A stretch of DNA of 64,000 nucleotides from Dehalococcoides mccartyi 195. GTDB taxonomy: Bacteria > Chloroflexota > Dehalococcoidia > Dehalococcoidales > Dehalococcoidaceae. Location: the NCBI RefSeq assembly GCF_000011905.1, contig NC_002936.3:124001-188000 (forward strand), given 5' to 3'. The position numbers and the translations under genes were made by a program. Below, in pieces: positions 51,537-61,384 of this stretch; position 1 is the first letter of the stretch; each line of letters opens with the position of its first letter. Below the pieces are notes generated by a model. The model was not told the origin of the DNA. It saw only the letters and a list, made by a program, of their open reading frames with translations, and ran no database searches.

Positions 51537-53219
51537 ATGTCTTTCGAATCTTTCAATTTTGCTCCGGCTGTTATGGCCGGGGTCAGGGCTTGCGGTTATC
51601 AAGAGCCCACCCCCATTCAGGCCCAGGCTATTCCCCCTATTTTAGAGGGGCATGATGTTATTGGTCTGGCCCAAACAGGTACTGGCAAAACCGCGGCTTA
51701 TGCTTTACCCGTTATCCAGAAAATGCTTTCTACCCCCAGGGGGCGGGTACGTACTTTGGTGCTGGCGCCTACCAGAGAGCTGGCCTGCCAGATTGCTGAG
51801 AGCTTCCGCTCGCTGGGTCAGCGCGCCCGCATCCGGGAGTGCTCTATCTACGGCGGGGTTAATATGGACCAGCAAATCCGCCGCTTACGGAGCGGGGTAG
51901 ATGTGGTAGTGGCTTGCCCCGGCAGGCTTTTAGACCATATCTGGCGGGGAACTATTGATATTTGCGGGGTGGAGACCCTGATTATAGACGAGGCTGACCG
52001 CATGTTTGATATGGGTTTCCAGCCGGATATCCAGAGTATTTTGAAATGTCTGGTTCAGCCGCATCAGACCCTTTTATTTTCAGCCACCATGCCGCCGGAA
52101 GTCCGCAAGCTGACCTTGGAAACCCAGACTAATCCGGTAACTATCCAGATTGGTACTCAGGCTCCGGCAAGCAGTGTCAGCCACAGTGTTTATCCGGTGA
52201 AAAACCATCAGAAAACCCCTTTGCTGATTGAAATTCTGAAAACAACGGAAACCAAGTCTGTTTTGATATTTGCCCGCACCAAGTACGGGGCGGAAAACCT
52301 GGCTGATGAAATATCCAGAGCCGGTTTTACTACTGCATCTTTGCAGGGCAATCTTTCCCAAAACCGCCGCCATGCCGTCATGGAAGGCTTCCGCCGGGGG
52401 AATTTTAAAATTCTGGTGGCTACCGATATTGCCGCCAGGGGTCTGGATATTGACCATATTTCCCACGTGATAAATTATGATATGCCGGATACCCCTGAAG
52501 ATTATACTCACCGTATCGGACGGACCGGGCGTTTTGACCGCACCGGGCAGGCCCTCAGCCTGGTGACCGGGCGTGATGGTGATATGGTAAGGGATATTCA
52601 AAAACTGATAAACAGCCCAATCCAGCGCCTCCGGGTTGATGGGTTTGATTATGCCACCACCCGTAATGACGGGCAGAACCATTCGCAGCGCCGGGGCTTT
52701 GCTCCCCGCCGGGGTTATTCGGCTGAGGGTTATAACCGCTCTGAAATGCCTGCAGCTGAAACTTCACCAAATAGTCTTACGGCTGAAATGCCCTCAGGCA
52801 ATGTCAGGCCGTTTAGTCAGGCTGTCCGTTCCGGACGCCCGGCTGATTCCGCCCCCCGTTTCCGCCGGGAAGGGTACTCTGCCCCCCGCTTTGGGGGACG
52901 CCCTTCGTTTGAGGATGCCCCTATGGCAGCTAAGCCTGTAGCCAGGTTTAATGCCCGTCCTGCTTTCAGGAAAGAGGATGATGCTCAAGCTGCGGCTAAA
53001 GCCTACCCTTCATTTGGCAGGGAAACCGGAGTGACTTCGGCTGAAAATACCCGGTCTGTTTCTGAAAACCCGGAGCAGTTTTCAAGCCGCCGTCCGGCCC
53101 GCTTTAACGGCAAAGCTTCTTTTGCAAACCGCCCGGCCCGGCCGGGGAATAAAGTGGGAAAACCGCCCTTCTTCAGGCGTTCAAAACCGCCTGTTTCAGA
53201 GAACAACCCAACTTATTAG
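51537..53219 (+). CDS. DEAD-box RNA helicase
   Basis: A 560-residue ATP-dependent RNA helicase. Motifs in order: Q motif (PTPIQAQAIPPIL), I (AQTGTGKTA), Ia (APTRELACQ), DEAD-variant II (IIDEADRMFD), III (FSATMP), IV-V (ILVATDIAARGLDID) and VI (YTHRIGRTGRF). About 200 residues of an Arg/Gly/Pro/Ser-rich disordered tail follow, with repeated RF, PAR and APR segments that probably bind RNA. ATG 51537 follows AACAGGAG and a short hairpin. Role: RNA unwinding in ribosome assembly or decay. Confidence 0.94.
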   Translation: MSFESFNFAPAVMAGVRACGYQEPTPIQAQAIPPILEGHDVIGLAQTGTGKTAAYALPVIQKMLSTPRGRVRTLVLAPTRELACQIAESFRSLGQRARIRECSIYGGVNMDQQIRRLRSGVDVVVACPGRLLDHIWRGTIDICGVETLIIDEADRMFDMGFQPDIQSILKCLVQPHQTLLFSATMPPEVRKLTLETQTNPVTIQIGTQAPASSVSHSVYPVKNHQKTPLLIEILKTTETKSVLIFARTKYGAENLADEISRAGFTTASLQGNLSQNRRHAVMEGFRRGNFKILVATDIAARGLDIDHISHVINYDMPDTPEDYTHRIGRTGRFDRTGQALSLVTGRDGDMVRDIQKLINSPIQRLRVDGFDYATTRNDGQNHSQRRGFAPRRGYSAEGYNRSEMPAAETSPNSLTAEMPSGNVRPFSQAVRSGRPADSAPRFRREGYSAPRFGGRPSFEDAPMAAKPVARFNARPAFRKEDDAQAAAKAYPSFGRETGVTSAENTRSVSENPEQFSSRRPARFNGKASFANRPARPGNKVGKPPFFRRSKPPVSENNPTY

Positions 53220-53225
53220 GAATAA

Positions 53226-53259
53226 AAGGGGAGTGCCAAAATCACTCCCCTTAATTTTC
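53226..53259 (+). terminator. Rho-independent terminator after helicase gene
   Basis: Perfect 10-bp stem AAGGGGAGTG / CACTCCCCTT with a 7-nt loop, then TAATTTT. Confidence 0.85.
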
Positions 53260-53387
53260 AAAAGGTTATTTGACGGACTCTATGGCGGGTGTTATATTAG
53301 CCTGATTAATACGGTGCATAAACAAAAGCTGTTTATTTTGGTATTTTGCTTTGGGATAAACTGTATCTGGTTTAAAGGAGCATAGCC

Positions 53388-54353
53388 TTGTCGCTGACTG
53401 TTTTGTGGATAATATTTGCCGTAATGGTGCTGTGTATGCTGGCACTGGACCTGGGCGTCTTTCACCGCCGTGCCCATGAAGTAAAAACTAAAGAAGCCCT
53501 TATCTGGAGCGGCGTCTGGATTTTGCTGGCCCTGATATTCGGCGGGCTTATATATTTCAGTATGGGCAGCGAATTCGGGCTTAATTACCTGAGCGGGTAT
53601 ATTATTGAGCTGTCCCTTTCGGTAGATAACCTGTTTGTGTTTATCATGATATTCTCGTACTTTTGTATTAAGCGGGAGTATCAGCACAAGGTTTTGTTCT
53701 GGGGTATTCTGGGGGCTATTATTATGCGGGCGGTTTTTATAGCGGCCGGCATTACCCTTATAGAAAACCTTAGCTGGGTACTGTATATATTCGGGGCTTT
53801 CCTTATCTATACCGGTATCCGCATGGTCAAAGACCAAAATCAGGAAATACACCCTGATAAGAACCCGCTGGTGAATTTTGTCTGCCGTATTTTGCCCATG
53901 ACCAACAAACTGCACGGAGACCATTTCTTTATAAAAGAAAACGGCAGAAAACTGGCTACCCCCCTGATTCTGGTACTGGTTACCATAGAGGCTATGGATT
54001 TGGTTTTTGCCATAGATTCCATACCGGCGGTTATGGCTATTACGTTAGACCCGTTTATTGTCTTTACGTCTAACATCTTTGCGGTGATGGGCCTTAGGGC
54101 TATGTATATGGCTCTTTCGGGGATTATCCAAAAGCTGCATTATCTGCATTATGGTTTGGCTGCTATCTTGTCTTTTCTGGGTATTAAGATGCTTATCAGT
54201 GAATTTGTCCACCTGCCGGTGGCGCTTTCCTTAAGTGTGGTGGCGGTTATACTGGCGGTATCGGTTGCGGCGTCACTTCTTAAGCCGCCTAAGGAAATAA
54301 AGCCGGTTGAAGTACCTCACCCGGAGTGTCCGGTAGATGAGGGTGATAAGTAA
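53388..54353 (+). CDS. TerC-family integral membrane protein
   Basis: A 321-residue membrane protein with about nine helices. TerC signatures are ELSLSVDNLFVFIMIFSYF and the second acidic motif AMDLVFAIDSIPAVMAI. Members have been implicated in metal efflux (manganese, calcium) and tellurite resistance. The start is TTG 53388 with AAAGGAG 8 bases upstream. Acidic residues inside helices suggest cation transport. Confidence 0.9.
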   Translation: MSLTVLWIIFAVMVLCMLALDLGVFHRRAHEVKTKEALIWSGVWILLALIFGGLIYFSMGSEFGLNYLSGYIIELSLSVDNLFVFIMIFSYFCIKREYQHKVLFWGILGAIIMRAVFIAAGITLIENLSWVLYIFGAFLIYTGIRMVKDQNQEIHPDKNPLVNFVCRILPMTNKLHGDHFFIKENGRKLATPLILVLVTIEAMDLVFAIDSIPAVMAITLDPFIVFTSNIFAVMGLRAMYMALSGIIQKLHYLHYGLAAILSFLGIKMLISEFVHLPVALSLSVVAVILAVSVAASLLKPPKEIKPVEVPHPECPVDEGDK

Positions 54354-54360
54354 ACAACAG

Positions 54361-54386
54361 GGGGGCGAAAGCCCCCTTCCTTTTTC
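54361..54386 (+). terminator. Rho-independent terminator after terC
   Basis: Stem GGGGGC / GCCCCC with GAAA loop, followed by TTCCTTTTT. Confidence 0.88.
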
Positions 54387-54513
54387 CCGGTATTATCTGG
54401 CTTGGTGTGCTTTCCCCGTGAATTTTGCCTGACTAAAATGGCATAGCTATGCGCTTTGGGGGATTCAGGTGAAATCATATGGGCAGGGCAGGAAACGGGG
54501 CTTAAAAGGGGTT

Positions 54514-55362
54514 CTAGCCGGGCTGGTAGCCCTCGTTCTGGGCGATGTTATCCAGATGAATGGAAACAGCGTCTTCCACTTCCGGCAGGCATTCACGTCC
54601 CAGCCGCCGTTCGTCAGTGGTCTTGATGTATGACTTACACTTTTCGCAGACATCTGCCCGCTGGTAGGGGAATACAGCAGAGTAAAAGTGGCGGAGTTTT
54701 TCAGTGTTAGCATTAGTGCAGTAGGCGCATTTTATCCGCCGGTAATTCCACTGGGTATGGCAGAGTGAGCAGAAAAGGCGGCGGGCACCGGTGTCTTTGT
54801 CCAGCCGTGAGTAGCGGGGGCTGGAGCCGCAAACGGGGCAGGTATTTTTATCCCAGCCCAGCAGGTCTACCTGCGGCTGGTAATATTTGGCCTGGGCAAC
54901 CAGGAATGGCGAAACCAGATTGGTCACAAAAAACAGCAGGGTTTCAGGATTGAAGCTGGTTTTTTGGGCAAACTCAGCCAGATAGTCCAGATTGTCTGCC
55001 AGCAGGGCGGAAATAAAGCCGGATAATCCTTCAGGATGGCTTTCTATCAGCTTAAGAAGGGCTGGAGCGGGGAATTTCTCTCCGGCGGTTTGGGTAAAGG
55101 TGCGTCCCAGTTTAAGGCCTGTCTGGTGAAAAAGTTCGGCAGGGGGGCTAAGCGGAATACCTTTCAGTATATATTCCCCGGATGCCAGTTTGGCTATGGC
55201 ATCTTCCTCTGAAATAAGGGGAGCCGGCTCCTCTTGCGAGGAAGCCGACTCCTGAATTGCAAAAACCTTCTGGTACAGGGCAAGTATGGTTTCCAGTTCC
55301 GGCTGAGCGGCCCTGTATCTTTCAATTTCCGAATTGATACGCTCCAGCCGATTAGTATTCAT
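54514..55362 (-). CDS. fdhE: FdhE-like formate dehydrogenase accessory protein
   Basis: A 282-residue protein with an N-terminal helical half and a C-terminal half carrying zinc/iron-binding knuckles: CPVCGSSPRYSRL, FCSLCHTQW, CAYCTN and CEKCKSYIKT, with GxxLxCxxC-type spacing typical of FdhE. FdhE helps mature Tat-exported formate dehydrogenases. It starts immediately after the stop of the NrfD-like gene, in an operon with the formate-dehydrogenase-like OmeA. It therefore probably matures OmeA rather than a true formate dehydrogenase. Confidence 0.87.
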   Translation of the reverse strand: MNTNRLERINSEIERYRAAQPELETILALYQKVFAIQESASSQEEPAPLISEEDAIAKLASGEYILKGIPLSPPAELFHQTGLKLGRTFTQTAGEKFPAPALLKLIESHPEGLSGFISALLADNLDYLAEFAQKTSFNPETLLFFVTNLVSPFLVAQAKYYQPQVDLLGWDKNTCPVCGSSPRYSRLDKDTGARRLFCSLCHTQWNYRRIKCAYCTNANTEKLRHFYSAVFPYQRADVCEKCKSYIKTTDERRLGRECLPEVEDAVSIHLDNIAQNEGYQPG

Positions 55363-56574
55363 TTAGCTTGCCGGTATAACCTCAGGTGCTTTCTTGACCT
55401 GTTCGGGGGTAAGCCCCTTCATGTGGTCAGAATAAAGCGGCAGGTATTTGGCACACAGACGGAATACATACATAGCCCCGGCAATAAGGCCGAAGGTGAA
55501 GACAAATTCCAGTATGTGCGGGAAGTAGCTGCCTTCGCGGTTGGGAGCCTGAGAGATAACCAGGGTGTTTATGCGGTTTAAGACCACACCCATAATTATC
55601 AAACCGGTTGACCAGAGAAGGCCGGTGCGCGAAGTGCGGACCTTCTTTATAAAGAGCAGTATCATGGGCAGTAACATGCCGATACCTACTTCAGCTACCC
55701 AGAGTACGGTATACCAGTCACCGTTAAGGCCGGCGGCCAGGTTTCCGGTGATAGCGTAGTCAACGCCGCGGGCTGCCAGATAAACCAGCAGAATCCAGGC
55801 GATAACCAGCCCCAGTTTGGAAAGTATATCCATACGCAGGGTCATCTTCCATGAGCGGGACAGGATGATGGAGAAGTAAGTGAGTACTGCCAGACCCAGA
55901 GCCATGGCGGATACCAGGAAGAGGTGACCCATCAGCGGGCCGTGCCAGAGGGGCTGCTGAGCCGGGTTAATCAGGAACAGGGCACCCAGTGAAGACTGGT
56001 GGAGGAAGGAGAGCATAATGCCGAAGATAACCAGCGGGATAATAAAGGAGTGCTGCAGGTTACCCAGCTTCTTCCAGCCAATACGTTCAAAAATATTGTT
56101 GGAGAATTCAAGGTAGAGTACGGTCAGGTACATCATAACGCACCAGCCTACTTCAAACATGATGGACTCATGGTTCCACATCCAGATAGGATGAACAATC
56201 CGTATGGAGCGGGCAAGGTCAATCATGATGCCGATAGCGCCGATGGTGTAACACAATGCACCAATGAGAATAGCCGGCCGTACCAGGGGGCGGAATTTCT
56301 CAAAACCGAATATGTATACAATGGCAGCCATGGTAAAACCACCGGCCGCCGAGGCGATATATGCGCCTACGTCAAAGGCAACCCAAAGACCCCAGGGCCA
56401 GTTATCTGAAAGGTTGGTAATGGGACCCAGACCGTAAGCCAGTTTTAATCCGGCTACGGTTAAGGCGCCCAGAGCAAGGATAATCTGGAGGAGTCCCCAT
56501 TTGCCGAATAAAGGCACGTTGGGGTTGCCGGTCTGTTCGAGCTTGTTTACCCAGCCCTTGATGGCACTGAACAT
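55363..56574 (-). CDS. omeB: NrfD/PsrC-type membrane subunit (OmeB)
   Basis: A 403-residue membrane protein with about ten helices, of the NrfD/PsrC/HybB family (LSDNWPWGLWVAFDVGAYIASAAGGF at the quinol-side region, MHN... HHQ-type region LSFLHQSSLGALFLI). It would link the OmeA catalytic subunit to the membrane. D. mccartyi lacks a typical quinone-dependent chain, and the family member is thought to be part of a protein-only respiratory complex with hydrogenase, OmeA and RdhA (established work). It sits between omeA and fdhE. Confidence 0.9.
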   Translation of the reverse strand: MFSAIKGWVNKLEQTGNPNVPLFGKWGLLQIILALGALTVAGLKLAYGLGPITNLSDNWPWGLWVAFDVGAYIASAAGGFTMAAIVYIFGFEKFRPLVRPAILIGALCYTIGAIGIMIDLARSIRIVHPIWMWNHESIMFEVGWCVMMYLTVLYLEFSNNIFERIGWKKLGNLQHSFIIPLVIFGIMLSFLHQSSLGALFLINPAQQPLWHGPLMGHLFLVSAMALGLAVLTYFSIILSRSWKMTLRMDILSKLGLVIAWILLVYLAARGVDYAITGNLAAGLNGDWYTVLWVAEVGIGMLLPMILLFIKKVRTSRTGLLWSTGLIIMGVVLNRINTLVISQAPNREGSYFPHILEFVFTFGLIAGAMYVFRLCAKYLPLYSDHMKGLTPEQVKKAPEVIPAS

Positions 56575-56661
56575 GCTCTAAAGCCCTCCCTTCCTGGAAG
56601 GAGAATTCCCTTCCGTATATGCGAGTTCGCCGTTTAATTTAGCATTTAGATACTTCATGGC

Positions 56662-59646
56662 TTAGTCCTCAAGTACCTTGTAGCGTCCGGTAATGGTCGG
56701 TACGGTACCGTCGGCTTCTTTTTCCACCTTGACCAGGAACGCCTTGAACTCAGGAGTGGAGGAGTTGGAGTCTGCGGTGTTCGGGGCAAGTGTGTTGGCA
56801 CTGTCACCCTGTGCAATTCCCATAAAGCCCCAGTGATAGGGTATAGCTACCTGATGAACAGTCTTGCCGCCAATACTGAATGGTTTAAGTCGCTTGGTAA
56901 CGGCCGCAGCCACTGACACGCTGCCTCTGGCCGAGGTCAGTTTTACAATATCACCGGCTTTGATACCCTTTTCGCTGGCCAGCTGTTCGGATATTTCCAC
57001 ATAAGCGGCCGGGGCAAGTTCTACCAGGAAAGGCATATTGCGGGTTAGTTCTCCGCCCAGACTATGCTCAACGGTGCGTACAGTAGTGCAGATAACCGGA
57101 TATTCACCGGCACTGCCCTTAGTGTCGCCCTCAAAGACCATAGCGGCCGGATTATTCTGGGTGCCGGACAGAGCATTGTCCACCGGGCTTTCCCAGGGTT
57201 CGTAATGTTCGGGCATGGGGCCGTCAGCCATAGCGGCAAAGAGTTGTCCTTGACTGCCGCTTGTGCCTTTGAAGGGCAGTCCGCCGCTCTGATTAACCGG
57301 GGGGTTATTGCCGTCAACAATGTCACCGCTCCAACCCATACCGTTCCAGCTGACAACGGGTTTAGCCGCATTGAAGGGCTGGCCGCTCAGGTCAACTGAA
57401 GCCCGGTTGTTCAGGATACGGATATTCACCGGCCAGCTCCAGGCCCAACCGGCATGGAAGACACCGGTCTGTTCGCGGCGCGCCATCTGGTTACCGGCAT
57501 CTGTAAAGCTGCCGACATAAAGATTGTTGCCGCAGGCAACCGTTCCGTCCGTCCTCAGCTCTTCAGGGCTTTCAAGCTGCTGCAGGGAAGATACTTTATA
57601 GCCGTTCATCTCTTTGGCTACGTCAGCCGCAGAGGGGTTGGTGCTGTAAGTCCAGCTGAGCTTGGTGATAGCTTCTGCATTAAGAGCGCTTTCGCCCTGA
57701 TAAAGGGACTGAATGCGGCTAAACAGGGAGCTGATAACCTCCAGCTCGGATTTGGCTTCACCCGGAGCATTTACGGCCTGGTTCCGCCACTGTACCCAGC
57801 GGTCGGCATTGGTTACGCTGCCTTCCTTTTCATAAGAACAGGCGGCGGGCAGCAGGAAGACTTCGGTTTGTGAACTGATGCCTTCTTTCTTCCAGAAAGC
57901 GGCAGTTTCAGATTCAAACATATCTGTCACTACCAGCCAGTCCAGTTTAGCCAGGGCTTGAGTGGCTTGAGCGGCAGCGGCACTTTCAACCACCGGGTTT
58001 GCACCCCAGGCGAAAGCACCTTTGATAGTGCCGGCAGCCATCTGCTTGATAGCATTTACATAAGAGTAATCGGTATTTGTATCTGTCTTGGGCAGGAAGC
58101 TGAAACCAAAGCCATTTGAGCTGGAGGCATTAGAGCCGTACCAGGCCTTCAAAAGGCTGGCTGCGTTCTGCTCGCTGGATTTAGCGGCAAAAGCAGCAAA
58201 ATTGGTGTCATCTTCAGTGGGGGCAGATAAATAACCGGGCAGTTTGTTCCAGGCAACACCATTGTCGGCTGCACCCTGTACGTTAGATTCGCCGCCCAGG
58301 GCGAATAAACCGCCGCCGGATACGCCGATATTGCCCAGCAGCATCTGAAGTATGGCATAAGCCCGGACTGTCTGAGCGCCGGAAGTGTGCTGGGTGGAGC
58401 TCATGGCGTAGATAATAGCGCCGGCCTTGTCAGCTTTGCCGGTTGAGGCAAAAGAGGCACAGACCTTTGCAAAATCAGCCTGAGAGCAGCCACAGGTTGC
58501 GGCTACCATTTCCGGGGTGTAACGGGCATATTGCTTCTTCAAAAGCTGGAAGACACAGTTGGGGTTGGTCAGGGTTTTGTCTATTATCGGGTCGCCGTTG
58601 CTGGCTTTGGCAAAACTCCAGTTTGACTGGTCGTAAGAATGGCTGGCGGAGTTGTAACCGGTAAACATACCGTCCAAATCAGCCGGGCCCTTGAAGTTGG
58701 AATTTACTACCATGCCGGCAGTGGTGTACTCGGTAATATAAGTCAGGTTGTAATTTGCGGGGTGGGCTTCAATATCAGCAATGACATACTTGATAAGACC
58801 GCCGGTAAAGGCAATCTCCGAACCGGAGCGGGCGGCAACGAATGTGCCGGCCTTGGCCGCAGTCCGGGTCAGGCGGCAGTCAACGCTGATAAGCTCTGTC
58901 CCTTTGCCCATGGCTTCACCCAAATGGGAGAAACAGGCGGGGTAGTTTTCAGCCGGGTTACCGCCCATGTCCAAAATGACATTGGCGTTGCTGATATCCG
59001 TCCAGCTGTTGTTCATGGCATGATGCCCGAATGAAGCCGCCAGGGCTTCCAGGCTGGAAGCGGTACTCAGTCTGGCCTGGCTGTCCAGGTAGACAATACC
59101 CAGGGCGCGAAGCATCTTGGACAGCAGATAACATTCTTCGTTGTCCAGTGTAGCCCCGCCCAGTGAGGCAATAGCCTCGGTGCGGTTGACAGTCTTGCCG
59201 GCAGCATTTGTAGCTACAAACCCGCTGTCACGGCTGGCTTTTACCTTGTTGGCAATTTCACCAAGGGCCCAATCCCAGCTTTTCTCTTCCCAATCACTTG
59301 CACCGGCGGCACGGTAAAGCACCTTTTCTAGACGGTGTTTGTTATTGTGAAGCTGAATCAGTGAAGCACCCTTGGAACAGGCACTCCCCCGATTTACTGG
59401 ATTATCAGGATCACCTTCCATATTGGTGAGGTTGCCGGCCGAATCGGTATAGCAGATAAATCCGCAACCGCTGGCGTCAAAGGGACAGATGGTGGTGGTT
59501 TCTTTTACCCACCGGGGGCGCGTGTCAACCATCGTGGGCTCAACACCCTTGATGGGTCCACGGAAAAGACCAGCTGTGGCAAAGAGACCCGCGGTCCCTC
59601 CGCTGATCTTGAGGAAATCTCGCCTACTAAACTGAGACCTCATCAC
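56662..59646 (-). CDS. omeA: Molybdopterin oxidoreductase, formate-dehydrogenase-like with Ser (OmeA)
   Basis: A 994-residue Tat-exported molybdopterin protein (SRRDFLKISGG). A [4Fe-4S] site is seen at Cys54, Cys61, Cys65 and Cys90. The block ARLSTASSLEALAASFG aligns with the active-site block of formate dehydrogenases, where Sec/Cys-His is found: here it is Ser194-Thr195. The following NNSWTDISNANVILDMGGNPAENYP and C-terminal dinucleotide-binding region are conserved. So formate oxidation is unlikely. The protein is known as a structural or electron-transfer part of the organohalide respiration complex. AAGGAGG precedes the ATG. Confidence 0.93.
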   Translation of the reverse strand: MMRSQFSRRDFLKISGGTAGLFATAGLFRGPIKGVEPTMVDTRPRWVKETTTICPFDASGCGFICYTDSAGNLTNMEGDPDNPVNRGSACSKGASLIQLHNNKHRLEKVLYRAAGASDWEEKSWDWALGEIANKVKASRDSGFVATNAAGKTVNRTEAIASLGGATLDNEECYLLSKMLRALGIVYLDSQARLSTASSLEALAASFGHHAMNNSWTDISNANVILDMGGNPAENYPACFSHLGEAMGKGTELISVDCRLTRTAAKAGTFVAARSGSEIAFTGGLIKYVIADIEAHPANYNLTYITEYTTAGMVVNSNFKGPADLDGMFTGYNSASHSYDQSNWSFAKASNGDPIIDKTLTNPNCVFQLLKKQYARYTPEMVAATCGCSQADFAKVCASFASTGKADKAGAIIYAMSSTQHTSGAQTVRAYAILQMLLGNIGVSGGGLFALGGESNVQGAADNGVAWNKLPGYLSAPTEDDTNFAAFAAKSSEQNAASLLKAWYGSNASSSNGFGFSFLPKTDTNTDYSYVNAIKQMAAGTIKGAFAWGANPVVESAAAAQATQALAKLDWLVVTDMFESETAAFWKKEGISSQTEVFLLPAACSYEKEGSVTNADRWVQWRNQAVNAPGEAKSELEVISSLFSRIQSLYQGESALNAEAITKLSWTYSTNPSAADVAKEMNGYKVSSLQQLESPEELRTDGTVACGNNLYVGSFTDAGNQMARREQTGVFHAGWAWSWPVNIRILNNRASVDLSGQPFNAAKPVVSWNGMGWSGDIVDGNNPPVNQSGGLPFKGTSGSQGQLFAAMADGPMPEHYEPWESPVDNALSGTQNNPAAMVFEGDTKGSAGEYPVICTTVRTVEHSLGGELTRNMPFLVELAPAAYVEISEQLASEKGIKAGDIVKLTSARGSVSVAAAVTKRLKPFSIGGKTVHQVAIPYHWGFMGIAQGDSANTLAPNTADSNSSTPEFKAFLVKVEKEADGTVPTITGRYKVLED

Positions 59647-60011
59647 TACCTCCTTACTAAAGGCTCTGGAGACACAATTTGTTAATATGATATACCAAGT
59701 AGTTGTTTAAACGCAAGTTAAAATCACGAATAAATTATATCCAAAGTACTAGTGCTGGGGTTTAATCAGGAATAAATCTTTTCAAAAATATTCTTTGGCT
59801 TGGAAAACCCGGTAAACCAGGCGGTCTTTAAACTGAAAATGCGGTAAAATATTCCAAAAAATCTTAGGCTCTTCCCTGACAACAGGCATAGTTCCCGCCC
59901 GCCTGGCTTTAAGATTCTGAACCGTATTTTTGCAGCCGGGTATTATGGTAAAACTGGTTTCGGCTATGTTTAAACTTGATTTGGAGTCTGCATTCCGCTA
60001 TTTTTTAAGGT
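59647..60011. other. Divergent intergenic region omeA-rsmD
   Basis: About 365 bp between divergent genes. It is AT-rich near omeA and must hold the omeA promoter; no strong -35/-10 or operator could be singled out. Confidence 0.4.
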
Positions 60012-60590
60012 ATGAGAATTATTGCCGGAGATGCCAAAGGCAAAAACATAATTGTACCCCAGCGTAAAGCTACCCGCCCGGCTACCGAACTGGTCAGGGG
60101 GGCTATGATGTCCATGCTGGAGGCAATAGCCGAAGACTGGAGCGAGGTGCTGGATATTTATTCCGGCAGCGGCTCTTTAGGTTTGGAAGCCCTTTCCCGC
60201 GGGGCCGGTCATGTAGATTTTGTTGAACATGAACGCGCTTGTTGTGATATAATAAAACAAAATTTGGAAACCATTGGCTGTGCAGGCCAGGCTCACGTTT
60301 ATTGTTTGGATGTACCCAAGGCTATGTCCTTGCTAGGCAAGCAATATGACGTAATACTGGCAGACCCTCCGTACCGCAACCAGCAGATTGGCGAGGTACT
60401 GGAAAAGCTGGGGAATTCCAGCCTTATAGGTGAAAACACAGTTATGGCGGTTACCCATTCCGCCCATCTGACCCTGGCGGAGCGTTACGGGCGGCTTACG
60501 ATGTTAAAAGAACATCGTCACGGTGATAGCCTGATTGCTATATATAGAAAGGACAGCCGTTTTGATAGCCATTTACCCGGGCCGGTTTGA
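60012..60590 (+). CDS. rsmD: 16S rRNA (guanine966-N2)-methyltransferase RsmD
   Basis: A 192-residue SAM-dependent methyltransferase that modifies G966 of 16S rRNA. It starts MRIIAGDAKGKNI, then ATRPATELVRGAMMSML, motif I LDIYSGSGSLGLEALSRGA and the catalytic DPPY motif in ILADPPYRNQ. It overlaps coaD by 29 bp, and coupled rsmD-coaD genes are widespread in bacteria. Confidence 0.93.
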   Translation: MRIIAGDAKGKNIIVPQRKATRPATELVRGAMMSMLEAIAEDWSEVLDIYSGSGSLGLEALSRGAGHVDFVEHERACCDIIKQNLETIGCAGQAHVYCLDVPKAMSLLGKQYDVILADPPYRNQQIGEVLEKLGNSSLIGENTVMAVTHSAHLTLAERYGRLTMLKEHRHGDSLIAIYRKDSRFDSHLPGPV

Positions 60591-61041
60591 CCCGGTAACC
60601 CTAGGCCATCTCAGCGTCGCCAGACGCGCTTCTGGCTTTTGTGACCGGCTGATTATTGCTGTCTTTGATAATCCTGCCAAACCGGGTCTTTTTACGGCTG
60701 CCGAAAGGGTAGACCTTATTAAGCAATCCGTCAAAGACCTTCCTAATGTAGAGGTGCATTCTTTCAGCGGGCTTATGGTTAATTTTGCCCGCAGGATGGG
60801 TGTTTCACTTATAATCCGCGGCCTCAGGGTAGGGGCTGATTTTGAGCGTGAAATGGAAATGTACGTCATGAACCGCCGTCTGGACGAGGGGATTGAGCTT
60901 TGCTGTCTTTTCTCAGAGCCTCAGTATCAGTATCTCAGTGCTTCGCTTATCAAAGAAGTGGTGATGCTGGGGGGGGATTCAAGCGGGTTAATCTCGGAAC
61001 ATGTGGCAGATGCTTTAAAAAACAAGTTGGCGTCTGCCTAG
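60562..61041 (+). CDS. coaD: Phosphopantetheine adenylyltransferase
   Basis: Transfers AMP to 4'-phosphopantetheine in CoA synthesis. A 159-residue protein with IAIYPGRFDPVTLGHLSVA (HxGH-type nucleotidyltransferase motif) and the C-terminal YLSASLIKEVVMLGG. The TTG at 60562, after AAAGGA, is chosen because it gives the standard short N-terminus before IAIYPG. The gene overlaps the end of rsmD. Confidence 0.93.
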   Translation: MIAIYPGRFDPVTLGHLSVARRASGFCDRLIIAVFDNPAKPGLFTAAERVDLIKQSVKDLPNVEVHSFSGLMVNFARRMGVSLIIRGLRVGADFEREMEMYVMNRRLDEGIELCCLFSEPQYQYLSASLIKEVVMLGGDSSGLISEHVADALKNKLASA

Positions 61042-61129
61042 TGTGGTATAATCAATTAATTATTTTACAGGAGGGTGTATCGCCAGAAGAAGTTTTGCTT
61101 AAGACAGATTTTGGAGGTAGAAGGAATTT

Positions 61130-61384
61130 ATGTCGTTCAAGATAACAGATGACTGTATCAGTTGCGGAGCTTGCGAACCGGAATGCCCCAATAAGGCTAT
61201 TTCGGAGGGCGAGACTATTTACATTATTGACCCTGAAAGGTGCTCTGAGTGTGTGGGTGCTTTTGAAACCCCTCAGTGTGTTGAAATCTGCCCGGTAGAC
61301 TCATGTGTGAAATGCTGCAATGAATCTCACGAAGAGTTGCTGGCCAAATGGCAGAAACTGCACCCCGGCGAAAGCCCCAAGTAA
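61130..61384 (+). CDS. 2[4Fe-4S] ferredoxin
   Basis: An 84-residue ferredoxin. First cluster motif CISCGACEPECPN, second motif CSECVGAFETPQCVEICPVDSC with the long insertion found in Allochromatium-type ferredoxins. GGAGGTAG precedes the ATG. It is a low-potential electron carrier, possibly serving the hydrogenase or the reductive acetyl-CoA-related enzymes. Confidence 0.93.
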   Translation: MSFKITDDCISCGACEPECPNKAISEGETIYIIDPERCSECVGAFETPQCVEICPVDSCVKCCNESHEELLAKWQKLHPGESPK

